Assembly (NCBI GenBank): GCA_029550965.1
Contig: JAKPGJ010000022.1
Span: forward strand, 1-64,000
Reading direction: 5' to 3'
Origin: Bacillota bacterium
Lineage (GTDB): Bacteria > Bacillota > Clostridia > Oscillospirales > CAG-382
DNA: 64,000 bases
The notes beneath the pieces are model-generated. The model searched no databases. It saw nothing but the letters and a program-made list of their open reading frames with translations, and had not been told where the DNA came from. Below, one piece after another: positions 1 to 9,883 of this stretch (position 1 is the first letter of the stretch; every line of letters starts with the position of its first letter). The position numbers were made by a program, and so were the translations under genes.

Positions 1-81
1 ATTTACTTTTACAACAACCAGCGCATCCAGCTTAAAACAAAACTGACTCCGCTTGAAAAACGAAGTCAGTTTACAGCTTGA
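1..81 (+). mobile_element. C-terminal fragment of an IS3/IS150-type transposase (OrfB), truncated by window edge
   Basis: Frame 1 reads IYFYNNQRIQLKTKLTPLEKRSQFTA* ending at TGA 79-81; matches the typical 'YYNxxRIQxKLxxLxPxEYR' tail of IS3-family transposases. Confidence 0.7.
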
Positions 82-216
82 TTTTTAATTACCTACCATA
101 GGGTTCTTTTTGTGCAGTCCGCACAATCTGGTGCGGTGCAAGAGAAGCCGGTTTTTTATAAAATGCGGTTTTCATCGATGCTGTTGTGCCAAAAAAAGAA
201 TCTTGTCAATAGAAAA

Positions 217-259
217 GCAGTCTGATAAGACTTTGCCGAAGCAATGTTTTTCAGACTGC
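217..259 (-). terminator. Inverted repeat / probable intrinsic terminator of rnhA operon
   Basis: GCAGTCTGA (217-225) / TCAGACTGC (251-259), followed on - strand by TTTTCTATT. Confidence 0.5.
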
Positions 260-262
260 GCT

Positions 263-727
263 TCATTCTTGTTTTACACGGTCCGCCGCGGTGGTCGCAA
301 GGAGGTCGCAGCGTTCGTTGTAGCGATGCCCGTCGTGTCCTTTGACCCACTCAAAGCGGACCTTATGCCGCTCAAGCTGAACAATCAGCCGCTCCCATAA
401 ATCCACGTTGAGCACAGGCTTGCCGTCGCTCTTTTTCCAGCCCTTCGCGCGCCAGCTGTTAAGCCAGCCCTTTTGGATTGCGTCGATTAAGTACTTGGAA
501 TCGCTGTAAAGCGTGACCTCGCAGGGCTGTTTGAGCGCTTCCAGCCCGACGATCGCGGCGGTTAACTCCATGCGGTTGTTGGTCGTGTTCGGAAACCCTT
601 CCGATAATTCTTTCTCCCTGCCCTCGTATTCGAGGATTACGCCGTATCCGCCCGGTCCGGGGTTTCCTCTGCATGCTCCGTCGGTGTATATGTTGACTTT
701 TTTCATAAAATTTTCCTTATCATCCAT
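263..727 (-). CDS. rnhA: Ribonuclease HI
   Basis: [25 protein letters not shown]...NRMELTA...[11 protein letters not shown]...[15 protein letters not shown]; probable start is the internal Met near 706. Confidence 0.93.
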   Translation of the reverse strand: MDDKENFMKKVNIYTDGACRGNPGPGGYGVILEYEGREKELSEGFPNTTNNRMELTAAIVGLEALKQPCEVTLYSDSKYLIDAIQKGWLNSWRAKGWKKSDGKPVLNVDLWERLIVQLERHKVRFEWVKGHDGHRYNERCDLLATTAADRVKQE

Positions 728-761
728 TTATCGCAGCAAACGGAAATCATTTAGAGATACG

Positions 762-1745
762 TTATGTATCGCTTTTTTTCTCGCTCAGTTTTTGCAGACG
801 GACATCCTGCCCGGTGAATTTCATAATCAGCGATTCGCCCAAAAGACGGGAGTAAACGCGCTCGCCGTAATTCTTTTTGATCTGCTGCGGCGTAAGGTTG
901 GTGCTGATGATGGTCGGCTTGGAGTTCACAATGCGCCAGTTGAGCAGCGCGGAGAACACCGCCACCGTGTACTGCGTCATGCACTCCGCGCCGAGGTCGT
1001 CGACGATGAGCAGGTCGCAGTTCTCGTATTTTTTGATGATATCTTTGGATTCTTTTCCGAACCGGACCGACTCGTAATCGTCAAAAATGCTCTGCGCGCT
1101 GTCGTAAATGACATAGTATCCTTTCTCCAGCACCACCTTCGCGATGGCGGCGGAAAGATGGGTTTTGCCCAGTCCGGTTCCGCCGATCATCAGAATGCTC
1201 TCTGAAGACGGGGTAAACCGCTGCGCGTACCGTTTGCAGCAGTTGTAAATAATCGTCATGTTTTCCCGGTCCGAAAGGCCGCCGTCGCCTTTTCCGCTGT
1301 AATATTTCAGCGAGAAGTTTTCGAAAGTCTTGTCCAGCAGCGCTTTTCCGAGACCGGAGCTTGTATATAAGTCGGTGTTCAGCTCTTTTTTGACGCATTC
1401 GCAAAAATGAAGCCCTATGTATCCAGTGTCCGCGCATAAAGGACACGCAAACTTCGGGCTGTCGTAATCGACAGGGTAGCCGTGCTGCTCAAGCAGCGCC
1501 GCTCTTTTTAGCAAAAGTCTGTCGTTCTCGCTTTTAATTTCTTCAAGCCTTGCTTCCAGATGCGCTTTGTCGGTCAACGCGGCGTTCATAATCTTCATCG
1601 AAACCGATTGAAGCGCGTTGTCGATATCGAAAAGCTCGGGAATCTCCGCCCGCAGCTTCTCGCTTTTTTCTTCCGCTGCTTTTATCGCGGCAAAGCGGCT
1701 GTCCTGCTTGCGCTGGATTGCTTCGTAAATATCCAAGCGGCTCAC
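762..1745 (-). CDS. DnaC/DnaI-like replication ATPase (helicase loader)
   Basis: Walker A GGTGLGKTHLSAAIA, Walker B LLIVDDLGAE; adjacent DnaD-domain gene. Confidence 0.85.
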   Translation of the reverse strand: MSRLDIYEAIQRKQDSRFAAIKAAEEKSEKLRAEIPELFDIDNALQSVSMKIMNAALTDKAHLEARLEEIKSENDRLLLKRAALLEQHGYPVDYDSPKFACPLCADTGYIGLHFCECVKKELNTDLYTSSGLGKALLDKTFENFSLKYYSGKGDGGLSDRENMTIIYNCCKRYAQRFTPSSESILMIGGTGLGKTHLSAAIAKVVLEKGYYVIYDSAQSIFDDYESVRFGKESKDIIKKYENCDLLIVDDLGAECMTQYTVAVFSALLNWRIVNSKPTIISTNLTPQQIKKNYGERVYSRLLGESLIMKFTGQDVRLQKLSEKKSDT

Positions 1746-1761
1746 CTGCCTTTCGGTTCGT

Positions 1762-2715
1762 TTATGTATTCATCGTACGCTTGACGGCGGCTTCGAAGAA
1801 CTCGTCCGCGTCGAAGCTGCTCTCGACGCATTCCTTTTTATCGCCGGCCGCTACGTCCTCTGCGGTTCGATAGCCGTTTTCATACCAGCATTTGAGAATG
1901 CTGTTCATATACGAAAACTTTACCTTGCCCGTATTGTCGACGGTTTTGTCGTACGCGAGCTTTATCAGATCGAACGGCATGTCCCAGCGTATAAACCAGT
2001 TGTTGACATACTCGTTTTCCTTCGCCGAAAGCTCCCGGTCGCCCATGCCGCACAGCTTTCGAAGCATGCCGATGCCGGTTTTGGCTTTTTCTTTTTTCGC
2101 CAGCAGCTGTTCGAGTTTTTCGTATGTATCGATTCCTTCCTCGTACATGCCCAAAGCCGTCTTCATCATATACTGCATGCTGAACTTCTTTTCCTGCTTG
2201 CAGTACTGGGCTATCCCGCAGATCAGGTCGGCGGGCAGCCCGACGTAATCGTACAGATAATACAGGGAATTGTAGTCGTTCTTGTTCAAAATCCGTTCCG
2301 TCAGGTCGCCGACGGCGTTGCACAGCTCTCTGAACTCGCCGTCCTTCTCGATGGCGTTCGACAGAACGTCGGAATCGTAGTTTTGATAAAGGCTGATGTT
2401 GGCGGAACTTTTCTTCGCTTCCTTCGCGCTGGTCAGTTCGACAACGCCCGCGCCTCTCCAGAACGCGACCGCGGCTTCCACCTCGCTGACGGTCAGTCCC
2501 AGCTCGCGCGCGGCTTCGCCGGCTGTAAAGTCCGGATTGGCAAAAAGATAGATGAGCACCTTAAGCTCGGTCTCGCCCGCGTTTTTGAGGTGTTTTTGCA
2601 CAGCGCGCGGAAGTATGATCAGGTCTTCGCAAGGGGTTTTTACTTTGGTTCTTGCGGCAATCGTTTGATTCATTTTATTGTCCGTGCAAAAGCAAAAAAG
2701 ACCGCACAGACCCAC
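1762..2715 (-). CDS. DnaD-domain primosome protein
   Basis: Two DnaD-type segments incl. ...YEEGIDTYEKLEQLL...YVNNWFIRWDMPFDLIKLAYDKTVDNTGKVKFSYMNSILKCWYENG; start may be internal (MNQTIAAR...). Confidence 0.85.
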   Translation of the reverse strand: MGLCGLFCFCTDNKMNQTIAARTKVKTPCEDLIILPRAVQKHLKNAGETELKVLIYLFANPDFTAGEAARELGLTVSEVEAAVAFWRGAGVVELTSAKEAKKSSANISLYQNYDSDVLSNAIEKDGEFRELCNAVGDLTERILNKNDYNSLYYLYDYVGLPADLICGIAQYCKQEKKFSMQYMMKTALGMYEEGIDTYEKLEQLLAKKEKAKTGIGMLRKLCGMGDRELSAKENEYVNNWFIRWDMPFDLIKLAYDKTVDNTGKVKFSYMNSILKCWYENGYRTAEDVAAGDKKECVESSFDADEFFEAAVKRTMNT

Positions 2716-2756
2716 ACCTTCCTTTTTTAAAAATAGTTAGAGAAGTAAAAAACCCC

Positions 2757-3233
2757 TTATGACGTCAAGGCTTCTTTGTTCGGATATACCGAAACGGTCA
2801 GCTTGTTCTGTTCGGCGAGGTTGCCGACGATTTCGATGGAGTAATTGATGTTCAATCTGCCGCCCTCCAGCGTCAGGCGGTTTTCAAGCTCTTTTGTGCA
2901 GATGCGCAGCTGCATCGGGAAAACGCCGGTATCATAAATGCAGGTATGGCATTTGCCTTTTTCAAACACCATGTGCGAGCTCATCGCGCCGACGCGATTG
3001 ACCGAAACCAGATTGTCGCCGAACGTGTTGATGGTCGTAACGGTCTCGCCGGCGCCGTTTTCCCCGGCTTCGGTATATTCTACCTGAAGTCCGTCTTTGG
3101 TCTTTTTCATATATCCGGTTACGTTGGCATAGCTGATCTCCGGCTCGATGGCCTGTCCGCCCCTCATTCCGAGGTCGTTATAGATGCGTTCTGACTGTAT
3201 TTTAATGTTAATCGGGATTTTCATCTCGCTCAC
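2757..3233 (-). CDS. DUF1934 (YwiB-like) domain protein
   Basis: Small beta-barrel protein with GYMKKTKDGLQVEYTEAG...GERLTLEGG..INYSIE; located next to murI. Confidence 0.65.
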   Translation of the reverse strand: MSEMKIPINIKIQSERIYNDLGMRGGQAIEPEISYANVTGYMKKTKDGLQVEYTEAGENGAGETVTTINTFGDNLVSVNRVGAMSSHMVFEKGKCHTCIYDTGVFPMQLRICTKELENRLTLEGGRLNINYSIEIVGNLAEQNKLTVSVYPNKEALTS

Positions 3234-3241
3234 TTCCTACT

Positions 3242-4102
3242 CTAATAATTCTCGATATCGATTTTGTAAATATTGTCGCTAATATCTTTGCCTAAAAAAC
3301 GTTTTGCATTCCTTGCGAAGAGCAAGGGGTCGTCGCTTGTGTAAAAAGTGGTTGTGCCGTTACCTTTTTCGGAAAGAAGCCCTTTTTCCATAAGCGTTTC
3401 CTTCAGTACGGCCGCCGCTTCGCTTCCCGAGCTGATCAGCGCGGAATCCGGCAGGTAGTTGCTGATGATATCCGCAAGAAGCGGATAATGCGTGCAGCCC
3501 AGAATGACGGCGGCCGGTCTGTACGGCGCGATTTCGCTTAAATACTCGTTGGCAATGGCGTTAGCGGCAATATCGTGTCTGCCGGTGTATCCGTTCTCGA
3601 CCAGGGGAACGAACATCGGGCAGCTCTTTTGAATTACTTTCAGAGAAGGATTGATTTTCTCGACCGCGTTTTTAAAAGCGCAGCTCGCGACGGTCGCGTC
3701 TGTGCCCAAAACCGCGACAATTCCGTTGTCCTTTTCGGCGATCGTGGCGGCTTTTTTCGCCGCGCCCTCGATTACGCCGACGATGGGCAGAGAGAAGCTA
3801 TTCTGCAGCAAATCAAGGGCGTTTGAGCTGACGGTTCCGCAGGCAACAAGGATTGCCTTGACATTTTTGGAGATCAAAAAGCGGCAATCCTGCATCGAGT
3901 ATTTCTTTATTACTTCTTTCGAGCGCGTTCCGTAGGGAATACGGGCGGTATCGCCGAAATATATGTAATCTTCGTTGGGCATGAGCCTCTTGATTTCGTT
4001 GATGGCGGTCAGTCCGCCCAGCCCGGAATCGAAAATTCCAATCGGTTTGTTTGACATAGAAGATCCGTTTCTCCGGCGGTGTAGTATAAACACTCGGACC
4101 AT
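3242..4102 (-). CDS. murI: Glutamate racemase
   Basis: KPIGIFDSGLGGLTAINEIKRLMPNEDYIYFGDTARIPYG...VACGTVSS...ILGCTHYPLL; real start probably MSNKPIG internal Met. Confidence 0.95.
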   Translation of the reverse strand: MVRVFILHRRRNGSSMSNKPIGIFDSGLGGLTAINEIKRLMPNEDYIYFGDTARIPYGTRSKEVIKKYSMQDCRFLISKNVKAILVACGTVSSNALDLLQNSFSLPIVGVIEGAAKKAATIAEKDNGIVAVLGTDATVASCAFKNAVEKINPSLKVIQKSCPMFVPLVENGYTGRHDIAANAIANEYLSEIAPYRPAAVILGCTHYPLLADIISNYLPDSALISSGSEAAAVLKETLMEKGLLSEKGNGTTTFYTSDDPLLFARNAKRFLGKDISDNIYKIDIENY

Positions 4103-4133
4103 TTCCGCCGGAGAAATGGCCGGTTGTTTTTAT

Positions 4134-5195
4134 TTACGCGAGCGCTAACTCAATCAGCTTTTCGATTAAAGCGGGGTAGGCGTATCCGGCATTTTCCATC
4201 AGACTCGGATACATGCTGATCGGCGTAAAGCCGGGAATGGTGTTGATCTCGTTGAGATAAAAGCTGCCGTCTTCGCAGGCGAAGAAGTCAACTCTTGCCA
4301 GACCTCTGCAGTCCAGCGCCTTGTACGCTTTGACCGCAGTTTCGCTGATTTTTTTGTTCAGAGCGCTGTCAATGCGCGCCGGGATAAAATACTCGGCGGT
4401 ATCATTTATATATTTTGTTTCGTAATCGTAGAACTCGCTGTGCGGGTCGATTTCTCCGCAGACCGACGCGACCGGGTTGTCGTTGCCCAGTACGGCCACT
4501 TCGATTTCCTTGCCTTTGACGGCTTTTTCGATCAGAATCTTTCTGTCGTTTTCGAAAGCGGTTTTGACGCCCTTCTCAAACGAAGCGCGGTCATATGCTT
4601 TCGTAACGCCGACGGAGGAACCTGCGTTTGCGGGTTTGATGAACATCGGATATCCGAAACGCTGTTCCGCTTCGGTTCTGAGTTTTTCCAGATCAAAATC
4701 CGGCGTGTTCCGCGCGCAGATAAAAGGCACGATCGGAATGTTCTCTTTTTCGCATAGAATCTTTGTGGCGGCCTTATCCATGCAGACTGCGGACGCGTAT
4801 GTATCGCTTCCCACAAAGGGGATGCCGGCGATTTTCAAAAGCCCCTGTATGGTGCCGTCCTCGCCGTTCTTTCCGTGCAGAACCGGAAAAGCCGCGTCAA
4901 CGCGGACGATTTCGTACTTCTTGTTCGGCTTATCCAGTACCATAAATCCGTGGTGTACCGTGCAGGGCGAAATAATCGCGGGATACAGGTTCTCGGTTTC
5001 CTGCGACCATTTCTGCGTGCGCATACTCTCGGTACTGCCCGTATACAGGAACCAGACGCCTTCCTTTGTGATGCCGATTTTTGAAATCTCGAATTTATCT
5101 TTGTCCATGTTGTCGACAACGCCTGCCGCCGACACGCAGGAAACTTCATGCTCTGTTGACATTCCTCCGAAGATAACGGCGATGTGCTTTTTCAT
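4134..5195 (-). CDS. ddl: D-alanine--D-alanine ligase
   Basis: IAVIFGGMSTEHEVSCVSA...HGKNGEDGTIQGLL...FIKPANAGSSVGV...YLNEINTIPGFT. Confidence 0.96.
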   Translation of the reverse strand: MKKHIAVIFGGMSTEHEVSCVSAAGVVDNMDKDKFEISKIGITKEGVWFLYTGSTESMRTQKWSQETENLYPAIISPCTVHHGFMVLDKPNKKYEIVRVDAAFPVLHGKNGEDGTIQGLLKIAGIPFVGSDTYASAVCMDKAATKILCEKENIPIVPFICARNTPDFDLEKLRTEAEQRFGYPMFIKPANAGSSVGVTKAYDRASFEKGVKTAFENDRKILIEKAVKGKEIEVAVLGNDNPVASVCGEIDPHSEFYDYETKYINDTAEYFIPARIDSALNKKISETAVKAYKALDCRGLARVDFFACEDGSFYLNEINTIPGFTPISMYPSLMENAGYAYPALIEKLIELALA

Positions 5196-5306
5196 TAAAA
5201 GACCCCTTAAAATAGGATTAACATCAATTAAAAATTAAATAATATCAATATTTCCGTACATTACAGTATATCATAATCGCGAAATAATGTAAATAGAAAA
5301 AATAAA

Positions 5307-5325
5307 AATCCCCCGACGGGGGATT
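5307..5325 (-). terminator. Intrinsic terminator of the 5342 lipoprotein gene
   Basis: AATCCCCCGACGGGGGATT hairpin, T-rich on - strand side. Confidence 0.75.
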
Positions 5326-5341
5326 CTTATCCTGTTTTTTA

Positions 5342-5980
5342 TTAATCGATCTTTAATGTATCGATGCTTTCCTGGAAAACGCCTGCTTTATCTTGACTTG
5401 TAAAGCCCATTGCGACAGAGACAATACGATCTTTCGAAGGAATCAATGCGTTGTAAGTATATACTTGCATATCAAGATCGGAAACATCCACAACCACAAG
5501 GCAGGTATATGCATCCTTGCCGTCGATTTTTACACTTTGCATATCCTGAATGGTAAAACCATCAAACTGCTCACCAAAATATTCCTCAAGTTCTTCCTGC
5601 GTTAATGCGGTATTACCGGTCGGATTCGGTGCACTTACAATAGAAAGAGATTCTGAATCTGCAGAAGAAAAGACTACCATATACTCAGATTCCACTAATA
5701 AAATAAACCCTTGCGGGATTTTCATGCTGTAACCTTCACCGTAATAAACGCCGTCAACAAGACCCATTAATGCGCCGCTTGAGGCGTCGCTGGACGTTTC
5801 AGCGCTGGATGTTGCTTCGGACACAGCGCTGGATGCTGCTTCGGACATAGCGTCGGACGTTTCCTGACTGCTGACCGCGCTGCTCGAATCGTTTGACGTC
5901 GTGGTTTCCTTCTCGCCGCAAGCTGCGAAGAAAGATATAAGCAACAGGGCGAGCAATAACGATAAAATCTTTTTTGTCAT
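5342..5980 (-). CDS. Secreted lipoprotein with Ser/Ala-rich linker
   Basis: MTKKILSLLLALLLISFFAACGEKE lipobox; SD GGAGGAAC before ATG at 5980; low-complexity SSAVSEATSSAETSSDASS linker. Confidence 0.8.
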   Translation of the reverse strand: MTKKILSLLLALLLISFFAACGEKETTTSNDSSSAVSSQETSDAMSEAASSAVSEATSSAETSSDASSGALMGLVDGVYYGEGYSMKIPQGFILLVESEYMVVFSSADSESLSIVSAPNPTGNTALTQEELEEYFGEQFDGFTIQDMQSVKIDGKDAYTCLVVVDVSDLDMQVYTYNALIPSKDRIVSVAMGFTSQDKAGVFQESIDTLKID

Positions 5981-6247
5981 ATGTTCCTCCAAATTTTGTG
6001 TTGATGCAATTATATATTGTTTTACAAAATTTGTCAATAAAGAAATTTAGAAAAATAATTTTGTAGAAACACCGAACGGGAACGAAAAATCGCGCCGCAA
6101 ACTCTTCCTGTTTTTTAATCGGCGCCATGACGAAAAATTAATTTTTGATTGTATATTTAGCCATTATTTGTAAACAATATTTGCGGAAACAATTCATAAA
6201 AAAGCAACAAGGCTTTTTGCAAACAGCTTAGAATTCGGAGGATTGGT

Positions 6248-6787
6248 ATGAAAGCCACAGGAATTGTGAGAAGGATAGATGATCTTGGACGAGTTGTTAT
6301 TCCGAAGGAAATCCGCCGCAGTCTGCGGATAAGGGAAGGAGAGCCGCTGGAAATCTTTACGGACAACGAGGGCGGCGTCGTTTTCAAGAAGTATTCCCCG
6401 GTCGGAGAAGTAGGGGAGTTCACCATGCAGTACGCGGAGGCGATTAACAAAACCAGCGGCATTCCGGTCGCGATTTGCGATTTGGACAGCGTTATTGCCG
6501 TGGCGGGTGTTCCGAAAAAGGAGTTTTTGGAAAAACCGATTTCCAACACGCTCGCAAACCTGCTTGAACACCGTCAGAATTACGTAGCAACGCCTTCGTC
6601 CGAAGAAATTCCGATTACGGAATCGGGAAACGGCAAGGTTTCGTATATGACGCCCATCATATCCGAAGGAAGCGTCATCGGAGCGATTATGTCGCTCAAG
6701 AGCGAGGACAAGCCGGCTCCTGACGAAACCGAAAAGAAGCTAATCAACACAGGCGCTTTGTTCCTTTCCAAACAGTTAGAAATTTAG
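6248..6787 (+). CDS. spoVT: AbrB-type stage V sporulation regulator
   Basis: MKATGIVRRIDDLGRVVIPKEIRRSLRIREGEPLEIF plus C-terminal GAF-like domain. Confidence 0.93.
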   Translation: MKATGIVRRIDDLGRVVIPKEIRRSLRIREGEPLEIFTDNEGGVVFKKYSPVGEVGEFTMQYAEAINKTSGIPVAICDLDSVIAVAGVPKKEFLEKPISNTLANLLEHRQNYVATPSSEEIPITESGNGKVSYMTPIISEGSVIGAIMSLKSEDKPAPDETEKKLINTGALFLSKQLEI

Positions 6788-7028
6788 CGTATTCCCTTGT
6801 CATAAAATAAAACCTACCTCACCTCATAATCGAAAAACGCCGTATCATACCAAAAAGAAGGTATGTACGGCGTATTCTTATATCGCTTTATCTGTTATGA
6901 AATCATCGGGTACGGGCACTGCACTTCCCGGTCGTATCCGCCGTCTTTTATGATACCGTTGCTCATGCGCAGCGGAGCACAGCCATGGGAAAAGTATGCA
7001 GGTTATACAGCAATTTCTTATAAAAAGG

Positions 7029-7057
7029 TTGACAAAGTTGGTTTATCTGACTAAAAT
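7029..7057 (+). promoter_or_regulatory. SigA-type promoter for Gfo/Idh gene
   Basis: TTGACA-17 nt-TAAAAT. Confidence 0.6.
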
Positions 7058-7086
7058 AAATTCAAAAGTTTGGTAGTAGAAGGGGT

Positions 7087-8154
7087 TTGATTATGGAGAA
7101 AATTAAGGTCGGCATTATCGGCACAGGCAACATCAGCCACTGTCATATGGGCGGTTACAAAGCGCTTCCCGATTTGTGCGAGGTTACCGCCGTCTGCGAT
7201 ATTGACGAAGCAAAAGTAAAGGCGTACGCCGCTTCTTACGGCGTTCCCCGTTATTATACCGATTACAACGAGATGCTCGCGAAAGAGAAACTGGACGCCG
7301 TTTCGGTCTGCACCTGGAACGCGGAGCATAAAAACGCCACCATCGCGGCGCTCAAGAGCGGCGCGAACGTCATCTGCGAGAAGCCGATGGCGATGAACGC
7401 CGAAGAAGCGCTGGAGATGGAAAAGACCGCGAAAGAGTGCGGAAAACTCTTGATGATCGCGTTCGTCCGCAGGTTCGGAAACGACGCCGACATTCTCAAA
7501 AAGTTTATTGACGCCGGCTCGCTTGGCGATATTTACTACGCGAAAGCTACCTATCTGCGCCGCAACGGCTGCCCCGGCGGCTGGTTCGGCGATAAGAAGT
7601 ATGCCGGCGGCGGACCGCTGATCGATTTGGGCGTTCACGTCATTGACCTCGTACGCTACCTTGCCGGCAGTCCGAAGCCGGTTGCCGCTTACGGTGTTAC
7701 ATACAACAACCTCGGCATGAACAGAGCAAGCGGCGGTCAGAGCTGGGTTTCCTCTACCAAGGGTTCGAACTTTGTCTATGACGTAGAGGATTTCGCATCC
7801 GCATTCGTCCGTTTCGACAACGGACTTACGCTGCTGGTCGAGGCGAGCTTCAACCTGAACATTAAGAACGATACCGGCAACATCGAGCTGTTCGGAACCA
7901 AAGCCGGCGCGAAGATAGACCCGCAGATCGAGTTCTTCTCGGATATGAACGGCATGTTTGTCGACATCAAGCCGCACGGCGATACGGCTTTGAGCTTCAA
8001 CGGCCTGTTCAACAGAGAGATTGCGCACTTCGTCGACTGCGTACGCAACGGCACCCCCTGCAGAAGCCAGGCGGAGGACGGCGTTATGCTCATGAAGATT
8101 CTTGACGCGATCTATAAGAGCGCGCAAACCGGCGCCGTGGTTGCGATCGAATAG
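7087..8154 (+). CDS. Gfo/Idh/MocA family NAD(P)-dependent oxidoreductase
   Basis: KVGIIGTGNISHCHMGGYKALPDLCEVTAVCDIDEAK...CEKPMAMNAEEA...GGGPLIDLGVHVIDLVRYL. Confidence 0.95.
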   Translation: MIMEKIKVGIIGTGNISHCHMGGYKALPDLCEVTAVCDIDEAKVKAYAASYGVPRYYTDYNEMLAKEKLDAVSVCTWNAEHKNATIAALKSGANVICEKPMAMNAEEALEMEKTAKECGKLLMIAFVRRFGNDADILKKFIDAGSLGDIYYAKATYLRRNGCPGGWFGDKKYAGGGPLIDLGVHVIDLVRYLAGSPKPVAAYGVTYNNLGMNRASGGQSWVSSTKGSNFVYDVEDFASAFVRFDNGLTLLVEASFNLNIKNDTGNIELFGTKAGAKIDPQIEFFSDMNGMFVDIKPHGDTALSFNGLFNREIAHFVDCVRNGTPCRSQAEDGVMLMKILDAIYKSAQTGAVVAIE

Positions 8155-8172
8155 AATTAAAAATAATAAAAC

Positions 8173-8200
8173 GCTGCATATCCCGGAAAGGATATGCAGC
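8173..8200. terminator. Bidirectional terminator hairpin between convergent genes
   Basis: GCTGCATATCC / GGATATGCAGC, followed by tgatttttt. Confidence 0.75.
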
Positions 8201-8216
8201 TGATTTTTTGTTTGGG

Positions 8217-9719
8217 TTAAGTATCGTTATCTTCCAGATAGAATTCGATCAGCTTTTCCAAATTGTACTCAGCGGCGTCAATTCTTGCCTCGTAAGCCGA
8301 AACAAAATCTTTCGACCGGTTGTTGAGCACTTCTCTGACAAGATGCTGAATGTTGTTCAGGTTGTAAGAATATACGACGCCGAAATTGAACCGTACGCCT
8401 GCGAGCACCTTGTCGTACATCCGCGCGTCCTCGTTGGTGCGCAGATATCTGTACTTCATAATGACTTCGAAGTAGGCGGGCGTGACCGTGCGGTAAGACT
8501 CTGCGGCCAGCAGCTCAAGCGCCGCGCCGACCATCTCCAGTCTGTCCTCAGGCTCGGTGACGGGTATGGAGAGGAACGAGGAGGCGTCGTAAGCGCAGGT
8601 GTAATAATCCTCCTGCTCTTTGTCCAGCTTGGGGATGGGCAGCAAGCCGTATTCGAAATCGACATCGGTATATGTATTGACCGTGTTCAGTTTGGTGATG
8701 TTGAAAATGGTCTCCTGATTCCGGAACTTCTTCTCCATCAAATCAATGGAATCAAAGGTGTACTGACCCGGCAGCACGCCCTGATTGTTGAACAAAAGGT
8801 CGTACATTTTGTCAAAGAACTGAATCGTCCGTTCGCTCATAAACGTAAAATAGGGCAGACCTTCGCTGTTTTTTGAGGTGATCGGAATATTCGCGCCGGC
8901 GAAAAGCGCATCGATGGGCGTCGAAGCGGTCGCGATGCCGATGCCGTAGAAGTCGCCGTTGCTTCTGTCGCCGCTGCCGTCCTTGTCGTCATATATGTTT
9001 TTGACAAGCTGGTTTAAGTAGTCAAGCGTCCAGTCGCCGTCGTCCACAACCTTGTAGAAGTCGATTTCAGGGAACCATTTCTTTGCCAGGTCCTTGTTGT
9101 AGAAGGTGGCGAACGTGTAGTCAATGGAGGAGAACGACGCGTCGCCGATGACGAAATACAGCTTGTCGTTGATGGTCATTTCGCTAATAAAGTCCTGATT
9201 CCACCAGGGTTTGCTGAAATCAAGGTAGGGAACGTTGATCAAATTTTTCAGCAGTCCCTCGTTCGCGAGCGCGACGCCGTAATAAGCGTACGAAGCGATG
9301 ATGTCAAAATCATTGGTTCCGCCCAGGATTGCGGCGCGCACCGCTTCGTTAAAGTCGTTCGAGGCCCATACTGTTCCCGCAGGGGGATAATGGATGATTG
9401 TTTTGATTTTGATGTTGAGCGCTTCCTCAACTCTGCTGTTTCGGGTGTAAAGCGAGTCGTTGAGTATGGACCCGTTTGTTTCCTCCACGCCGAATTCCAT
9501 AACGTGCAGATCGTCGCTGCGGACCAAAACGTACAGCGTTTCGCCGCCGAAATCGAGATCGTCCGGTACGTTGTCCTCGATGTAAGGCCGTCCGTACTCG
9601 TCGGTTCTTTCGACCGACACTTGTGATTTTTTAGGCTTTTCATTCTGGCAGGAAACCAGCGCAGGCAAAACCGCAAAGAGAATCACAAGCAGGAAAATGA
9701 ACACTTTTTTGGCCCTCAT
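8217..9719 (-). CDS. Extracellular solute-binding lipoprotein (paralog 1)
   Basis: MRAKKVFIFLLVILFAVLPALVSCQNEKPKK lipobox; SBP family-1 like; closely similar to the 9884..11386 gene. Confidence 0.85.
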   Translation of the reverse strand: MRAKKVFIFLLVILFAVLPALVSCQNEKPKKSQVSVERTDEYGRPYIEDNVPDDLDFGGETLYVLVRSDDLHVMEFGVEETNGSILNDSLYTRNSRVEEALNIKIKTIIHYPPAGTVWASNDFNEAVRAAILGGTNDFDIIASYAYYGVALANEGLLKNLINVPYLDFSKPWWNQDFISEMTINDKLYFVIGDASFSSIDYTFATFYNKDLAKKWFPEIDFYKVVDDGDWTLDYLNQLVKNIYDDKDGSGDRSNGDFYGIGIATASTPIDALFAGANIPITSKNSEGLPYFTFMSERTIQFFDKMYDLLFNNQGVLPGQYTFDSIDLMEKKFRNQETIFNITKLNTVNTYTDVDFEYGLLPIPKLDKEQEDYYTCAYDASSFLSIPVTEPEDRLEMVGAALELLAAESYRTVTPAYFEVIMKYRYLRTNEDARMYDKVLAGVRFNFGVVYSYNLNNIQHLVREVLNNRSKDFVSAYEARIDAAEYNLEKLIEFYLEDNDT

Positions 9720-9835
9720 AGATGCTCCTTTCAAGTAGATATTTCTTAATATAAATATACGATAAAAACAACACAAAGTCAACAAATAATTAACGGATAA
9801 TACATATATTATAGGATGTTTTATAATATAAAAAA

Positions 9836-9863
9836 CCGGTTTCTCATTTGTTTGAGAAACCGG
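9836..9863 (-). terminator. Terminator between tandem solute-binding protein genes
   Basis: CCGGTTTCTCA / TGAGAAACCGG with poly-T on - strand. Confidence 0.8.
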
Positions 9864-9883
9864 CTTCGATATTCGCCGCGGTT

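Noticed and set aside
6863-7054. 63-aa + ORF and a - strand open stretch (AYFSHGCAPLRMSNGIIKDGGYDREVQCPYPMIS*) between spoVT and the oxidoreductase
   Set aside because: Too short, no SD or start for the minus stretch, and overlaps a likely terminator and promoter; could be a remnant but unsupported.
7051-8127. 358-aa ORF antisense to the Gfo/Idh oxidoreductase gene
   Set aside because: Mirror ORF from codon bias; Val/Arg/Ala-rich with no recognisable family, while the + strand product is a clear oxidoreductase.
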